Counted from the first letter of the stretch, positions 11,680 to 23,990 are shown. The stretch: 64,000 nucleotides of DNA from Liolophura sinensis (GCF_032854445.1 NC_088300.1:49841682-49905681); one strand, 5' to 3'. The notes: generated by a model from the letters alone, not told the origin. A program made the numbers and translations.

Positions 11680-13514
11680 GTGAGATTAAATAAATTAGAA
11701 AAGGCTATACGGAGAGAGGAAACGTGCAAACGAGAGAGGGGGGATATTTGCAAGGATTTTAAAGAGCAATTGGAAACGAACAATCAGAGAGTGGCTCGAA
11801 TGGCCGTCGGAAGTCCATCTCCCCGCATAAAGAAGAGATTTAGAGCTATCGCCCCCCACGGCGGAGAAGGAAAATATTTCAACCAGTTCTGCTCCAGTAC
11901 TACAACCTGTTATTGTAAGTTAGAGAAAGTTTTATTTCCTTAAAATTACTATAATTACTTACAACCCTTATGAAGCGAAATTCCATAACCCCAAGAACAA
12001 TGTTTATGACAGCTAGGTACGTAAATTGCAGTTTCAGTTTCTCTGAGAAATCGTGAGGAGTAGGGAATGTACACAACATAAAATAGATACAGTGCATACA
12101 TGATCTGTTAAAATCATGTATGTACAATCTGAAGAGCACTTGGCAAGAGAAAACTTATACAATCAGGGGCTGCAAAGATGAATATGTAGACCCATTAATT
12201 AAGATAGGCATTTTGTACATCTACATAGCAAATACTAAGTACGTGTTGGTAACTGCTCATCGTGGGCAGTAATATTCTTACAAAACATACCTTAACATTG
12301 GAGTAAGTAGATAAAGTATCATGATGGATCAAGACGTGTAACTATACACGTATAACCTTGCATATGTTCGCTGACACAGCTATTTTTTTTTTTTAGTTTT
12401 GCTATATGTATTTCTTCATATGTCTTCAGCTTTCTGGTCTAGTTCAGGTAGGCCCAGTACCCATATCATCATTGCCAGTGGAATTTGTGCCAAGGGTAAG
12501 CACATAGTAATATTTTAATATTCAGTGTTACGACCCAAACTGTCTGTATTATAAAGAGATGGCTTGTTCGAAATACACGACAGTTTAGCCGCACAAAAAA
12601 GTAACCAAAACCAGCAGATTTTATTTTACAACAATTTATTAGCTTAACAAGAACAGATAATAAGACTTATACAAATACTAAAGTACTTAAGTTTAACAAG
12701 AAAGGATAGCAGTATCTATACAAATACTAAAGTACTTACGGTGTCAAGACGCATATATTCCACAATATATACCACACAGGCATAAATGCTCAGAGGCAAA
12801 TTCACAAGAGGGAAAATCCACAGTGTAACTGAGTGTATGACGAAATATACACAAAATTCCACAGACAGGGTCCGTGTGCTAATAGGCACTGTGTATACAA
12901 GAGCACAAATTAAACATACAAGTTCAGACTGAACAAGTGCTCGGTGGAGGTATAACAAAGCCAGAGGCTATAAAGACACCAAAATTCAGCACAAAAGGCT
13001 TACTAAAGTAATACACAGCGAAAGCATCCAAAACTCTCAATAATTCTCCGTTCTCTTCGTCTCTCCGTTCTCTCCCTGCTTTCGTAGGTCTTATATAGCC
13101 TGGTGGAATTGTCTAGAATAAGAAAATTCCTGAACACTTGATGTAAACAAACAGGCACCGAACTGAGCGTATTCTGGAACATTCTAAGGTAGAGGCAGAC
13201 AGCACTCCCTGAACTTAGCATATGTAAACAGTGGCTATATTTAGAAACTGGCGGCAGTCGTGCACATAACATCAGTCATGGAGAAAATCCGGTAGTTTGT
13301 TGGAGAAATCAAACTTGGCCATTCTTGCATGTGCAATATAGGCCTATATACGAACTTGAATAAGACAGTTGCCATACATATATTTCCAGTGCGAAAACAT
13401 CTCAATTAATTATTTTTTTATGTTGTTTCAGGTGACATTTCAACCTTTCTCGATATCAGTCTTCCCAAACTCTACAAGACGATCATTAAGCTCTGCTTTA
13501 GGAGGTCATACTAG
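11680..13514 (+). CDS. tentative three-exon small gene, about 127 residues
   Basis: Three segments join with matched phases: 11680-11914 (donor gtaagt), 12430-12495 (acceptor after a pyrimidine-rich stretch ending cttcag, donor gtaagc) and 13432-13514 (acceptor ttgtttcag, stop TAG). The product starts with a basic, highly charged and probably helical stretch (residues 1-50, 'RLNKLEKAIRREE'), then 'GSPSPRIKKRFR', and ends 'KLYKTIIKLCFRRSY'. I do not recognise it. The same exons are also open in a second frame (giving 'PVPISSLPVEFVPR' in exon 2), so the frame is uncertain. A first exon upstream of 11680 may be missing. It could instead be a relic of a transposon gene. Confidence 0.3.
12526..13271. 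mobile_element. solo LTR with 4-bp target duplication
   Basis: A 746-bp block begins TGTTACGACCC and ends ATAACA, and is flanked on both sides by TCAG (12522-12525 and 13272-13275). Terminal TG..CA and a 4-bp duplication are the signature of an LTR retroelement insertion reduced to one LTR by recombination. The TGTTACGA start resembles Ty3/gypsy LTRs. No internal region is present. It lies in the putative intron of the tentative gene above. Confidence 0.75.
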
Positions 13515-15389
13515 GTCGATGACATGTATTGCCATTGAAATTGTAGATCTACTGAAGTGTTTTTGTTATATTCTAGCTAATTGTTTATATATTATGTCAC
13601 TGTGTATATATTTTATCCTTTTTAAATTGATAAAAGTAATCAACCAATCAGTTCAATCGATTCAAGTTACAAAGTTATAATGTAGGAACTGTTTATGAAA
13701 ACAAACATCTAAGGCATTGTCATCCAAGTAAAGTTTGTTCCCAGTGACTTGCCAGTGGTCAGTGATTTACCCACACGAAAGTGACTTCCATGAATATTAA
13801 TGAAGACACACCCCCACATCAACCAATGAAAATTTGTAGTCTTTCGCGAAGGCTTTTTTCTCGTTTACGAATGTGATAGGTATTTCGACCGACCGACCGA
13901 AAACCGGTAGGTTAGGACGGTCTGGTTTAGAGAGACTAACTCATACCAGTGAAGTCGAATCAAGGTATGACTGCTCTGTAGTGGTGGCAATCTTGCAAAG
14001 CGTGCGGAGGGAAACAGACATGCATTGTGAGGAATATGTATAGGGCAGCTTGCCTTTCCTGTGACTCCGTCACGTGACATAAGCAGCAGAGCGAGTGATT
14101 ATCTAGCCGGATTCTTCCGTAGTCCATCTGTAGTTCGTGGAAATGGAGCAGCTAGCGTACATTGAGATGACTGTTTGACATTGTGCCCCTTTGCTGACAG
14201 TGACACAGAACAACAGGATATTATGTAAACTGTATATAGCTATTCTCTGTTTAAACAGATTGACAACTTGCTGACTGAAGAGATAAAGTAGGCTAACACA
14301 TGAAAATTGGAACATACAATGATGTTAGTGTAATCGTTACATTTCAGGAATTTCCATGACGGATGGCTATAATTTCGGTTATTATAACGTGCAAATAATA
14401 TATAATAACTTGATACAGGACACATGCGGGAGAAAAGAACAAAGGCTACAACGAAAGGAAAACGTGCCTGCATGAAATAATATAGCTCATTATAATAGCA
14501 ACACACGGTTTTGGTAGAGGGCAAGTGAATTAGATATTGTGAAATGTTCAGTGAATTAAGAACAATCAAAATCCATCTACATATACGCCCCAGGCTGAAT
14601 GAAGGCTGGGTTGTCCACTGAACAATGAAATCGCAGGCCAGAAAACACCTTTCAATGGTTCGGCTGCGGCTTTCAGCCAGGTGGTTTGTCAGGTTTTTGA
14701 TGAGGCGAGGTGGTTTCCCCTGTGCAATCGCAGATTTCTTCCACAAGTTCATACAGGTTAAACATTCTGATTAGGAACCAATTAAATTAAATGAATCCAT
14801 CTACCGCACAACGTACTTCAGACTCACACGATCAGATAACCAACCAAACGTCCGATATACGTAAACGATATTTTATTTTCTTCTTTTTGCCATTATTCAT
14901 TTACCCGTAACAACTCAAGCTCTACGCTCCCATAGGTTGGAGGCTCATATTCTTGCTAAGGAATGAAGTTTGAGCACTTTTTCTAATCTATAATGTTACA
15001 CTCCGTAAGCATTATTTCGACACGCCTCGGGCGACGTCATAATTATTCAGAAACAAGTGGCATGCTGGACAATGGGCGTGGAGAATAATTTGTTTTACCA
15101 CAGGTGCTCCAACATGCAGTTAGGACAAACTGTATCCGGTAACACCGCCTTCACTACTGTCTCATTGATTCCACTACATTGTGTTTTATTACAAAATTAC
15201 TGCAAATAATTTCAAATATGGCAGTGTCAGAAACAGGGTGTACAATGAAGTCGATAGGTAACTGGTATCACTTTCTCTCGAACACTCCCCGGCATGGTGG
15301 TGCATCCATAATACACAATAAATAGTGATGCTTCAACCACACACAGTAGAAAATACAACATTGAGACACATACCTATCGACAAAGGGGA
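13515..15389. other. no gene seen
   Basis: No recognisable exon. A minus-strand frame of 170 codons at 14240-14752 has no family resemblance. The part at 14620-14755 ('ccaggtggtttgtcaggttt') looks like a dispersed repeat body, but I found no second copy in the window. Confidence 0.35.
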
Positions 15390-16600
15390 GTTCCTCTGTG
15401 CTGAACCAACTGCTAAAGCGATCACTTGAAAATTGCAGGAATGATTTCCCAAATTTAGGACTCAGGAGAGTGAACAGATATGTTTTAAGGCGCTCGTATT
15501 ATCTTTTGAACATGGACAATACAAAGTTTGAAATGTTCTTGGGAGCACATATACAAATTTGTTCAGTGGTGAGATAGATTCTTAAGACAACGATAGCCAC
15601 CAAATATGGCAAACCAGTTACCAGCACTAGTGTTAAGTCTGTATGAAATGCTCAGAAAACCGACTGGAATGCTAACTTTAATACGGTTTACACCAAATGC
15701 GACCGTTTGTAGCAGACGGCAGTCTTAGCATACAAAGACATAGGAATCAGTATAGCAAAGATAAGTGATCTATACAACCTTGACGTGAGGAAAGGATATC
15801 TTTGACAAATACATATAATAGGTCTGTAAATCAAAGAGATCCAAGTCACAGGCTTGTGTAAGCCGAGAAGGATCTAGCCTTCTTCACCTTCACCGCAGTT
15901 TACTCGAGAAAGCCTTCCTCTCGTGGCAGTAGAGGAATCTCTTCATAGCCACAATCGTCCAAATGTAGAGAACTGTCTCGCGATGAATACTCTGAGGAGA
16001 TCACGCTTGCCTGAGGAACCGAAATATAAACATGTATCATCGCCAATGGCAAGCGTATGTACATGAAGGTTAGTACCGTAACAAAAAAAAAAAAACAAAA
16101 ACAAAAAAAAAAAAACAGTGACCAACAGGACAACTTATTGGCCCGATCGGCTCTCCATAACACCTGACCTCCTTCCTGTCGATTTTGTCATCACGGTACA
16201 GGTTAGAACACGAGCACGTTGTCTGATCTCTCTAGTATCCAAAATATGTCTTCAAATGAAAAAGGTGCAAACTGTCCTCCCGCGGATTCAGTTTTAGGAT
16301 GTGACAAAAAATACTGAGATTTTTTTTTATGCTTGGAGGAATGTAGGTAAGAACCATGTCGCCAAGCGCAGTCGCAATGGCGTTGGTTGTAGAGTTTTTG
16401 CCAAGTACCAGTTGAAGTGCAAGAGTCCGAACGACAATCTTCCAAGATCATAATCCAAATGTAGGTACGTAGAAGAGCCTTCTGGATCGGTGGTGGCCCA
16501 CATCTAGACGAAGGGTACAAACACATCGTCCTGATATTTTACACATAATATATATGTATGAAAACACGTGCAAAATTGGCTTTCTTCAACTATATGTGGC
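15390..16600 (-). pseudogene. decayed copy of the 867-residue membrane protein, N-terminal two thirds
   Basis: The minus strand matches the intact gene in order. 15520-15700 corresponds to its 9470-9650 region (shared 'gcacatatacaaat' and 'ccaaatatggcaaaccagtt'), 15700-15880 to 9660-9860, and 16200-16545 to 10170-10540 (ectodomain part, with 'ggtcca'-type blocks and the 'atccaaatgtaggtacg' stretch). A long A-rich run at 16083-16118 interrupts the middle. Frames are broken throughout and no long frame survives, so it is a pseudogene. With the 5.8 kb fragment it shows this family was duplicated locally. Confidence 0.75.
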
Positions 16601-18944
16601 TCGAAATCGGAAACAGTAAGAGGGCGATATTTGGAATTGAATCAGACCTAATTGCAGAAATATTGATACAAGATTCCCTCAATAGTTGTGATTTCATCAT
16701 ATATGATTCTGTCGCCCATGTTGGATCTGACCGCTTATAGTCTGTAAGTGTTTTGACATGTGAATTGGTTTGGTTGTTTTATTTGGAATTTAGCCGGTTC
16801 ATCAACCCATACATTTACCGCTGTAGTATATTAAGTGAAAAGTTCCTCTGAACGACTTAAATTCCAACGACCTTATCAACCTGGCTAATATAAAAACAAC
16901 TGTAAATAGAACCAAAACGACGAAAGCTGTGTGATCTGCAAAATTGGAGCACTTCAGCGATATTAAAGAAGACTGTTAAACATATCACGAATCAACTCAG
17001 TGTACAATTATTTGCTTGCCAGACAAAATTATCTGACATTCTTTTTGAAATATTTCCCGAAATTATACAAATTAGTGGGCAAGTAACGTCAGACGTTTTT
17101 GAATCTGCACTATAGCGATGTGATATAAATTCAAATCAATTTACTATTCGGTGAAATAGCTTTATTCTGCCGAGATGGCTCATATCTTCTTCTACATGAT
17201 TGTGTGCGTGTGTATGTGAATGTGTTTCATAGTATATGTTGTTAATATGGTTGATTATAATACATTACAGAATTAAAGATCTGGCATTTGTTTAATCGAA
17301 TCCCACGACTGAAATATTGTGCATATAATTTAAAAAATATATTTTCTGTCATGCCGCCATTAAACTGTCAAAGACACAACAAAATACAGGTGGATTGGAT
17401 CTACATTGTTTAGACAGAAGCCTATACAATGTTTGAGAAAAACTCTATAGGCGCCACCATACTCTTAGTTATTTCATGGTGACATTGGGTAAACATTAAG
17501 CAGATTACATAAACAAAAGAATCAAACCTATGTGGGTCATCCTTGATTCGTAGTTTGTTGACGTACTACTGGCAAAGAGCACTGAACTATAAGATTGTAT
17601 GTACGCTAACTATCATTTGTTCATAGTGCATATCTGAGCTATTGGTTACATGTAACTGTTCTGTACATTTCCAACTGCGACAAGCAGCCCTATAGTTCGC
17701 TCTGTCAGTCTGTCGGTCTTGTCCCTAAGAAGACATTGGTTGTCAGCAAAGGGTTAAATCTTGAAGCTGTTCGACAGGAAAACCAACTTGCACCCCTCTA
17801 GCATCATGGCTTAAACAAAAATTAGGTAATAAAAAAAAAGATCGCCGTGATGTTAGTTGCAATGTATTAGACGTGACAGGTCTAGAATTCGAAAAGCTGG
17901 GCGGTAGTGTCATGCTTAATCCGCTTCCCTGTTAAATGTTGTCATCTTTGTGTTCTTAATACATCCATGTAATTTGTCTTGTGAGTACTTATAGCATCTA
18001 CATTGTTGTTAACATAGGATTTATTCAGCTTATTTTAGTTATCTTAGCTAACCTCACCGGAAAAACTGAAACTCGCCCTTGGATTTGGATAATCAAATAT
18101 CCCACAAGAAAGGCTAACAATATACGTAGTAAAAGAATCTTAAGCATTAAACTTGTGACCTATGAGCATAAAACCTCTGTGGCATTAACTGTTGGGAGTG
18201 TGCCTAATGCTGTAATACTGATTAAATAAATAAATATAATATATAGTAAATACTGGATAGAATAGGGAGAAAACCATAGCCCTTCCCCCTGTAGCCGAAC
18301 GAGCGGTACCTGGATTCGACCATAACAGTCATAATCTGATTGATTATGTAGAGATTGATACTTACGTAGCCTCTATTTCTACCATGTACATGTAATTACA
18401 CAAACAACACAGTTACAAAATTTAACCTTATGTATAATGTATCAGCTCTTTTTTGTGCTGTTATGTCTGTACTGAGGGGGGCGGTAGAGCGATTTGACAC
18501 TCCAAGGGATTATGTTGCTTCATCCTCTAATATCGTGAGTTTGAGTTAAATCTGTGCGTGGAAACAGACATTCGTATTCCAGCCGTCGACCATTATGGAC
18601 ATTCCTGGTCAATAATCGCAAGACCAATTCCCAAAATGGCGTTTAACACAAACCACCAGAGAACTAAGTGCGAACTTAAGAGTGAAGGCGTTTAATGGAA
18701 TAACCTTGACAGGCTAGTTTTTGCAGTAATAAATTGTGATTTTGAAAGTTACAAACGTTAAACGTTTTGATAGTCTTGATGTCTGTGTATGCTTCACAAA
18801 CTCCACAACGTTTGTCTGGGAAGTGGCGATTGGTGGTACCGTATTGAAAAGGTAAATATTTTTATGAACGACGGAAAAGACGAATCAAATGCAAAAATAA
18901 ACTTTTGTGAAATAAAAATGGCCTCTGCTTCACACGGTTGACTG
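16601..18944. other. no gene seen
   Basis: AT-rich intergenic sequence. A stretch at about 18473-18655 ('gggcggtagagcgattt' ... 'aaaatggcgtttaacac') may be a decayed SINE, but the match is weak. Confidence 0.35.
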
Positions 18945-19215
18945 CTTCAGTGATCTATTTGGTTACAGCGTCCACATCGAAGTTGAGAGACCTGGGATCA
19001 CACCCGGGTGGGGCCATACCAAGGACTGATTAGAACGGTGTCATCATAATTTGAATGAGTAGGGTTTCATGTGTGGTGTCTTCGGCATGCATGATACTCC
19101 AGTGGCATTAACTCGCCCTGTTACTATTAAGAAGATACATTATATGTATCCATATGTAATGACTCCTGGACGATATATAACCGAAAAATGGTTAAGCACG
19201 ACGTAAAACCCAACA
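18945..19215 (+). repeat. second SINE-like family, copy 1
   Basis: It has a possible tRNA-like head with a B-box-like 'gggatcacaccc' at 19000-19011, then the block 'gtgtggtgtcttcggcatgc' at about 19070-19089 and the tail 'gacgatatataaccgaaaaa' with 'acgacgtaaaaccc'. The middle and end blocks recur in reverse orientation at 61785-61910. Family name not known to me. Confidence 0.55.
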
Positions 19216-19278
19216 CATACAAACTTAACACGGTATGTTGGATTCTTATACATGTACATACAACATTAGACTTTGAAC

Positions 19279-19476
19279 TGACTAGCATGCTAAAATACAC
19301 TAGCATGCTCAAATACACTAGCCTGCTCAAAGACACTAGCGTGCGCAAATACACTAGCATGCTCAAATACACTAACATGCTCAAATAGACTGACATGCTC
19401 AAATAGACTGACATGCTCCAGTAGACTGTCATGCTCAAATAGACTGACATGCTCCAGTAGGCTGTCATGCTCAAAT
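19279..19476. repeat. 18-bp minisatellite with a 36-bp higher-order part
   Basis: About eleven copies of an 18-bp unit such as 'actagcatgctcaaatac'. The first half is built on ctagcatgctcaaatac; the second half alternates two variants ('tgacatgctccagtagac' and 'tgtcatgctcaaatagac'), giving a 36-bp period. Each unit contains a short palindrome (gcatgc or acatgc). Open frames on both strands are by-products of the period being divisible by three. Confidence 0.85.
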
Positions 19477-19936
19477 GTGTTGCACACCATCAACAGCAGT
19501 GATCTCACGCATATGTATTTCGCTCAATCAAGCATTTTTATTCAGGTTCAGGTCATTATAATGAGAGACTGATATAGAAATGGCTACATAATGTGAGCCA
19601 GGAGCCCACATACCTCACACTGTATAACATTTGATCATCTATAAGGAACGGCTTCAGGGGTTTCATTATGCAAAAACAATTTTTGTTTTATATGGAAACC
19701 AAACAGGTTCTCCAAGTCGAAAATCTGGATGTGAGTTGCGCCTTCGGAAAGAGAAGCGTAGAAAAAAAGGAAAAAAAAAACCGCCGCGAAGCTGAGGATA
19801 ATATAGTTGTGTCACGGGAGATCTTATGTAGAGAATGTGTAAATATAATTGTGTTGTGGCTTACGGCTGAAATACGCCGGCTCTTTGACATATAGACGGA
19901 GAGAAGTATCTTTGGGACCGCACCTAACTGAACATG

Positions 19937-19944
19937 TATATATA
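19937..19944 (+). promoter_or_regulatory. candidate TATA box for the chitin-binding gene
   Basis: TATATATA lies about 30 bases before a putative non-coding first exon that ends in a strong donor at 20028. Placement is inferred. Confidence 0.35.
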
Positions 19945-19967
19945 GTTCAGCAGTTGTGACACACTGT

Positions 19968-20027
19968 TAGTTTGAAGCTTCAGGCGAGACAGGTGCTTCT
20001 GAAAGATAACGTGCTTAAAGTTCACAG
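19968..20027 (+). other. candidate 5' non-coding exon of the chitin-binding gene
   Basis: It ends in 'gttcacag|gtaagtgg', a near-consensus donor. The coding exon at 25198 is preceded by an acceptor (25180) only 17 bases before its ATG, so an upstream non-coding exon is required; this is the best candidate seen. The start is estimated from the TATA-like element. Confidence 0.35.
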
Positions 20028-20373
20028 GTAAGTGGATGGGAAGATTTAGTATTACTCCACTCAATCAGAAAAGATTTCTGCTTAGTCAATATAGCTAGAC
20101 GTCTGTTGTTTTCGTATCTTCTGCGGAAATGGGAGATGGAGATCCGTTTCTTTCAGGTTCACAAGGAAATGCCATACACAGAAGCAAAGATAAAGGCTTT
20201 GAGATATGGTTCTATTTCTCTGGTTATCATTTGCCATTATTTCCTAAACTCTCAACAGTGTTTGTATGTCTGTAAAGAGTTCGCTGTTGAAGCCTTCGAA
20301 CTCTTTACACCGGTTTATTACAAAATTTAAGGGAGAGAAATACAACTCGCATGATTTGCTTATTTTTAATCCA

Positions 20374-20625
20374 CTCAGGTGGTTAGCGCGCTAGCGCAGC
20401 GTAATGACCCAGGAGCCTCTCATCAATGCGGTCGCTTTGAGTTCAAATCCATGCTGGCTTCCACTCCGGTCGTATATGGGAAGGTTTTCCAGCAACCTGC
20501 AGATGGTCGTGGCTTTCCCCCGGGCTCTGCCCGGTTTCCTCCCACCATAATGCTTACCGCGGTCGCATAAGTGAAATATTCTTGAGTACGGCGTAAAACA
20601 CCTATCAAATAAACAAATAAATAAA
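20374..20625 (+). repeat. full-length tRNA-derived SINE with 13-bp target duplication
   Basis: The 252-bp element starts with a tRNA-like head: A box around 'tggttagcgcgc' at 20380 and B box 'gagttcaaatcc' at 20439-20450. The body carries 'ccgggctctgcccggtttcc' and ends 'gagtacggcgtaaaacacc' followed by (AAAT)n. It is flanked by identical 13-base copies of 'tatttttaatcca' (20361-20373 and 20626-20638). This is the reference copy for about twelve related pieces in the window and probably one of the youngest. Confidence 0.93.
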
Positions 20626-21082
20626 TATTTTTAATCCAGTTGTTCAGATGACTGTATTGGAGCCTTTTGAAAATATTGAATGGCTTTGCTTATGCCGGTT
20701 TCTGGTTTAATTGGTTGGTTCAGTTTTTTATGTCAGCTGAACAGTTAATCTTATGGCTAACCAGTCAATCGGTTTATTTACACGTTCGTTACACATTACT
20801 CAATTGTTAGGTAACCAGATTAAACTGTGATACAAGCGCTTTGGTTATTCTCTTGATTAATTTGTGCTCGTCTTTCTTGATTGGTGGCGACATTTTGTGA
20901 TTTTGTACCCTTTTTGGCTGTTTGTTGGTTAGCTGGTAGATTGGTGGGTTGCAAAGACATTTTGGTTTGATTTGTTCCAAGGATGGTTTGTCCTTCCACA
21001 TCTGATCAGTTGGTTGCACTATTGTACGGTAAATATATTCGTCAAAGGCGTTTTGTTGACCAATAGGGGTTTCGAGCTGGTA

Positions 21083-21245
21083 TTTTTTATTTATTTATTT
21101 GATTGGTGTTTTACGCCGTACTCAAGAATATTTCACTTATACGACGGCGGCCAGCATTATGGTGGGTGGAAACCAAGGGCAGAGCCCGGGGGAAACCCAC
21201 GACCATTCGCAGGTTGCAGGAAGACCTTCCCACGTTTCGAGTTGG
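21083..21245 (-). repeat. SINE copy, tRNA head missing
   Basis: Tail-first 'tttatttatttgattggtg', then 'cgccgtactcaagaatattt', then 'cagagcccgggggaaaccca'. It is well preserved and lies in the putative first intron of the chitin-binding gene. Confidence 0.9.
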
Positions 21246-22874
21246 AACTCTATTGTCGGCAAAGGTGAAAACAGTCCTACCGTGTCATGTGACTTGCGAA
21301 ATATGTGAGGCAACCTTTGTTGACATTAATTTACTGATCACCAGTGTTACCCTTTTCGAGAGGCACAAATGACACTTCTTTCCTTTAGAAACTTCTCAAT
21401 TTTCTCCATCATTCCTCTATTCTAAATGACTTATACCAACACTTTTTTCAGACGCTCTTGTTATAGTGAATGTGATCAAAAATAGTTGCCTAACATTTTT
21501 GACAGGTCATGTGATACATTTTCACTTTGTCTACTGTCATCGATTAAAGAGTTCGAAATCGAAACTCCCCTGTTGTCGACTATAATAGTAATTGTAAGTG
21601 GGATGTTTTTACAGTTACATAATTAGTTTATATGTTGATTGTACAAAAACTGGTTCGTAGGCTGTTAGTTAATTAGTTAATTATTACAATGACTGTGTGG
21701 TTCCACGTTAACGTGGTCCAATATTTGAATGATTTGATAGCTGGTTGGTTTTTGGTTTATTTGCCTGTAAAGTTTGTATATCAAACTTTAATTATTCACA
21801 TTGTCAATGAATGAAGTCACGTGAGACATAAAATAAGAGATGAACATAAAAACTTTCAGACCATTTTTTCATCACGATCCTACTCGGCGTAAACTTCATG
21901 TAAGACGAAATCACCCTATAGAGCGAGTTTCTCATGGGATCAGAGAGACTCTTGTTCGTGTGTCACTTCAGTCATTTTGAACAAAATTCATGTTTAGAAG
22001 CGGAATTTCGCTTTGTTATCCCCTTCTAAACTATCAAACGTTTCACATTTGGGCCCGTAATTGTAGTAAACAGCACGTGCTTTATGGAGAATGTTAACGT
22101 GGACATTGTCTGAGGGCGTCGCTATTCTTCACGTCTGTGTCACATTCTCAAAGGGTCATCGCTTATATGTTGGCTAAATCACAAAGTGACCTCAGCACAG
22201 ATAAGATCACTTCCCCGTGGTATTTACCCAGGTAGGCATACAGAGTGCACGGGGTCCAAGGGCACCGGAGTGACCGGGCAAGTCAACAGCCAAAAGCAGA
22301 CGCGATACAAATAGCTCGCTGAAAAAAGGAACGCGGTCAAAATCTTGCTCATCAGGTTAAACGATGTCTATGATTATAACTGTATTCGATGACTCAGACA
22401 CAGAATCTGCACTGAGGTTTTTATCAGAGACGTTTGTAGTTTTTCAGTACTTTAGTCTGTTTTTATGGGGAGAAAAACTTTGACACCGGATGCAGGTGAC
22501 AATGTAAATCATGTTGCATCATACCCTCTTATTTGGCTTTCGCAGATTTAACAATTTGAAGCTAACCAGTTTTCAACGTCATTTACCTGTTTGTAAGTTG
22601 TACGTGATGTGGGACGCCTTTTGCGAAGTACACCTTTCTGCTCTCATGAATTATCTCCCCTTGTCCACACATACATGCTTATGACTTCTGATGGGTGATC
22701 AGGCCAGCCATATCTAAGTTTACATTAATTAACCATTACTCTTACGCGATCAGCATATAGAGCTCTAATGCTAGTACATGTTATATCGGCACACGGAATA
22801 TTGAATAACAAAACTTTAATTAAGTGCATAGAAGTGTTTTCAGCATGTTATTGTTATATTGCATATTACATATA

Positions 22875-22909
<35 letters not shown>

Positions 22910-23865
22910 CTATGTAACTACATCGCTCCATCTGTTGCAATGACCATTTTTTTCTGTTTATTTTGCTTTTACGACTATTGAATGACAAAAACTTGCTGTA
23001 AGAACCACGAGCTAATTTTTTGTATTGTAATGCTTTAACTGTTTTTTTAAATAACAGTCTGTTTATATAAGCACATAGAAATTAATGAGCTTTCCGCAAC
23101 ACTATGCGTTTTGTTACTTAACAGAGTCACGCTTGTTTCATCTTTTCTATCGCTACCCGGTCATTTAAAAGTAAAATACAAATGTACAACCTGGTCGTGC
23201 GTACGTGTACAAGATTCTTGCCACACCTCTTAAATTAATCAAAGTATACACCCTTAGTAAAAGGCTAAGAATGGATTTAGAAATAAAACAGCGTACTGTA
23301 CAGTTATCTCACAAAGTACTGACTGGGTTGTGCATACCACCGTTCACACGACGGGCTTGTCGTTGGGATTTGGGAAGACAGGAAATTTTCCAGACGTGAT
23401 CAGTGGAATGTAACTGTCTTTGCTGATGGTGTCAATGCCCCCAATAACGTCAGCGTGACCTTACTGGATTTCAGTTCCAGGAGGCTAATTAGAAGGTCAA
23501 ATGGTTTTGATTGGTAGAAGATGGCTTCGTGCACTATCCTCCTAATTATTTCTCATTTCAGCCGAAATACTTTGAAACCCATCTCTTAAATGTCCCTCTG
23601 TGTTTCGTTGAGTACAAAACACGAAAAACGTGGGTCTTTCGTCTCTCAGATTACTAATTGTTGTACTAAGCTAATTGCTGTGTCATATTAGATCGGCTTT
23701 CGGCCATTATAGTTACCTACCATAGTGATAACAGCTATAAGTATCTGCTGATGCATCATTATCCCATTCCCTATGAAACTGTTTAATGCAAATTTTATTT
23801 CATAAAATAAGTAAGTGTACGACGTAAGTCTATCCGAGAAAAGTCGATACGCTGTCTTATCCGTT
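21246..23865. other. putative intron, no exon seen
   Basis: No recognisable coding sequence on either strand. A (TA)n microsatellite lies at about 22878-22908. Confidence 0.4.
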
Positions 23866-23990
23866 CTTTTGGCAGACTCATGTGCATGGTGGGGCCTTTT
23901 TTCTGGGCTCTGTTCGGTTTCATCAGCTAATAACCAAGAACGAAGTCATGGAAATGAATTATTCTTAAGCACGGTTTAAAACAAATTTAT
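23866..23990 (+). repeat. decayed SINE fragment
   Basis: The order 'cagactcatgtgcatggt', 'ctgggctctgttcggttt', 'gaattattcttaagcacggt' follows the SINE body with many changes and no tail. Confidence 0.55.

Noticed and set aside
14240-14752. 170-codon minus-strand frame
   Set aside because: Low-complexity hydrophobic stretches, no family motif and part looks like a dispersed repeat.
16080-16165. Phe-rich frame near 15900-16163
   Set aside because: Created by an A-rich run inside the decayed membrane-protein copy.
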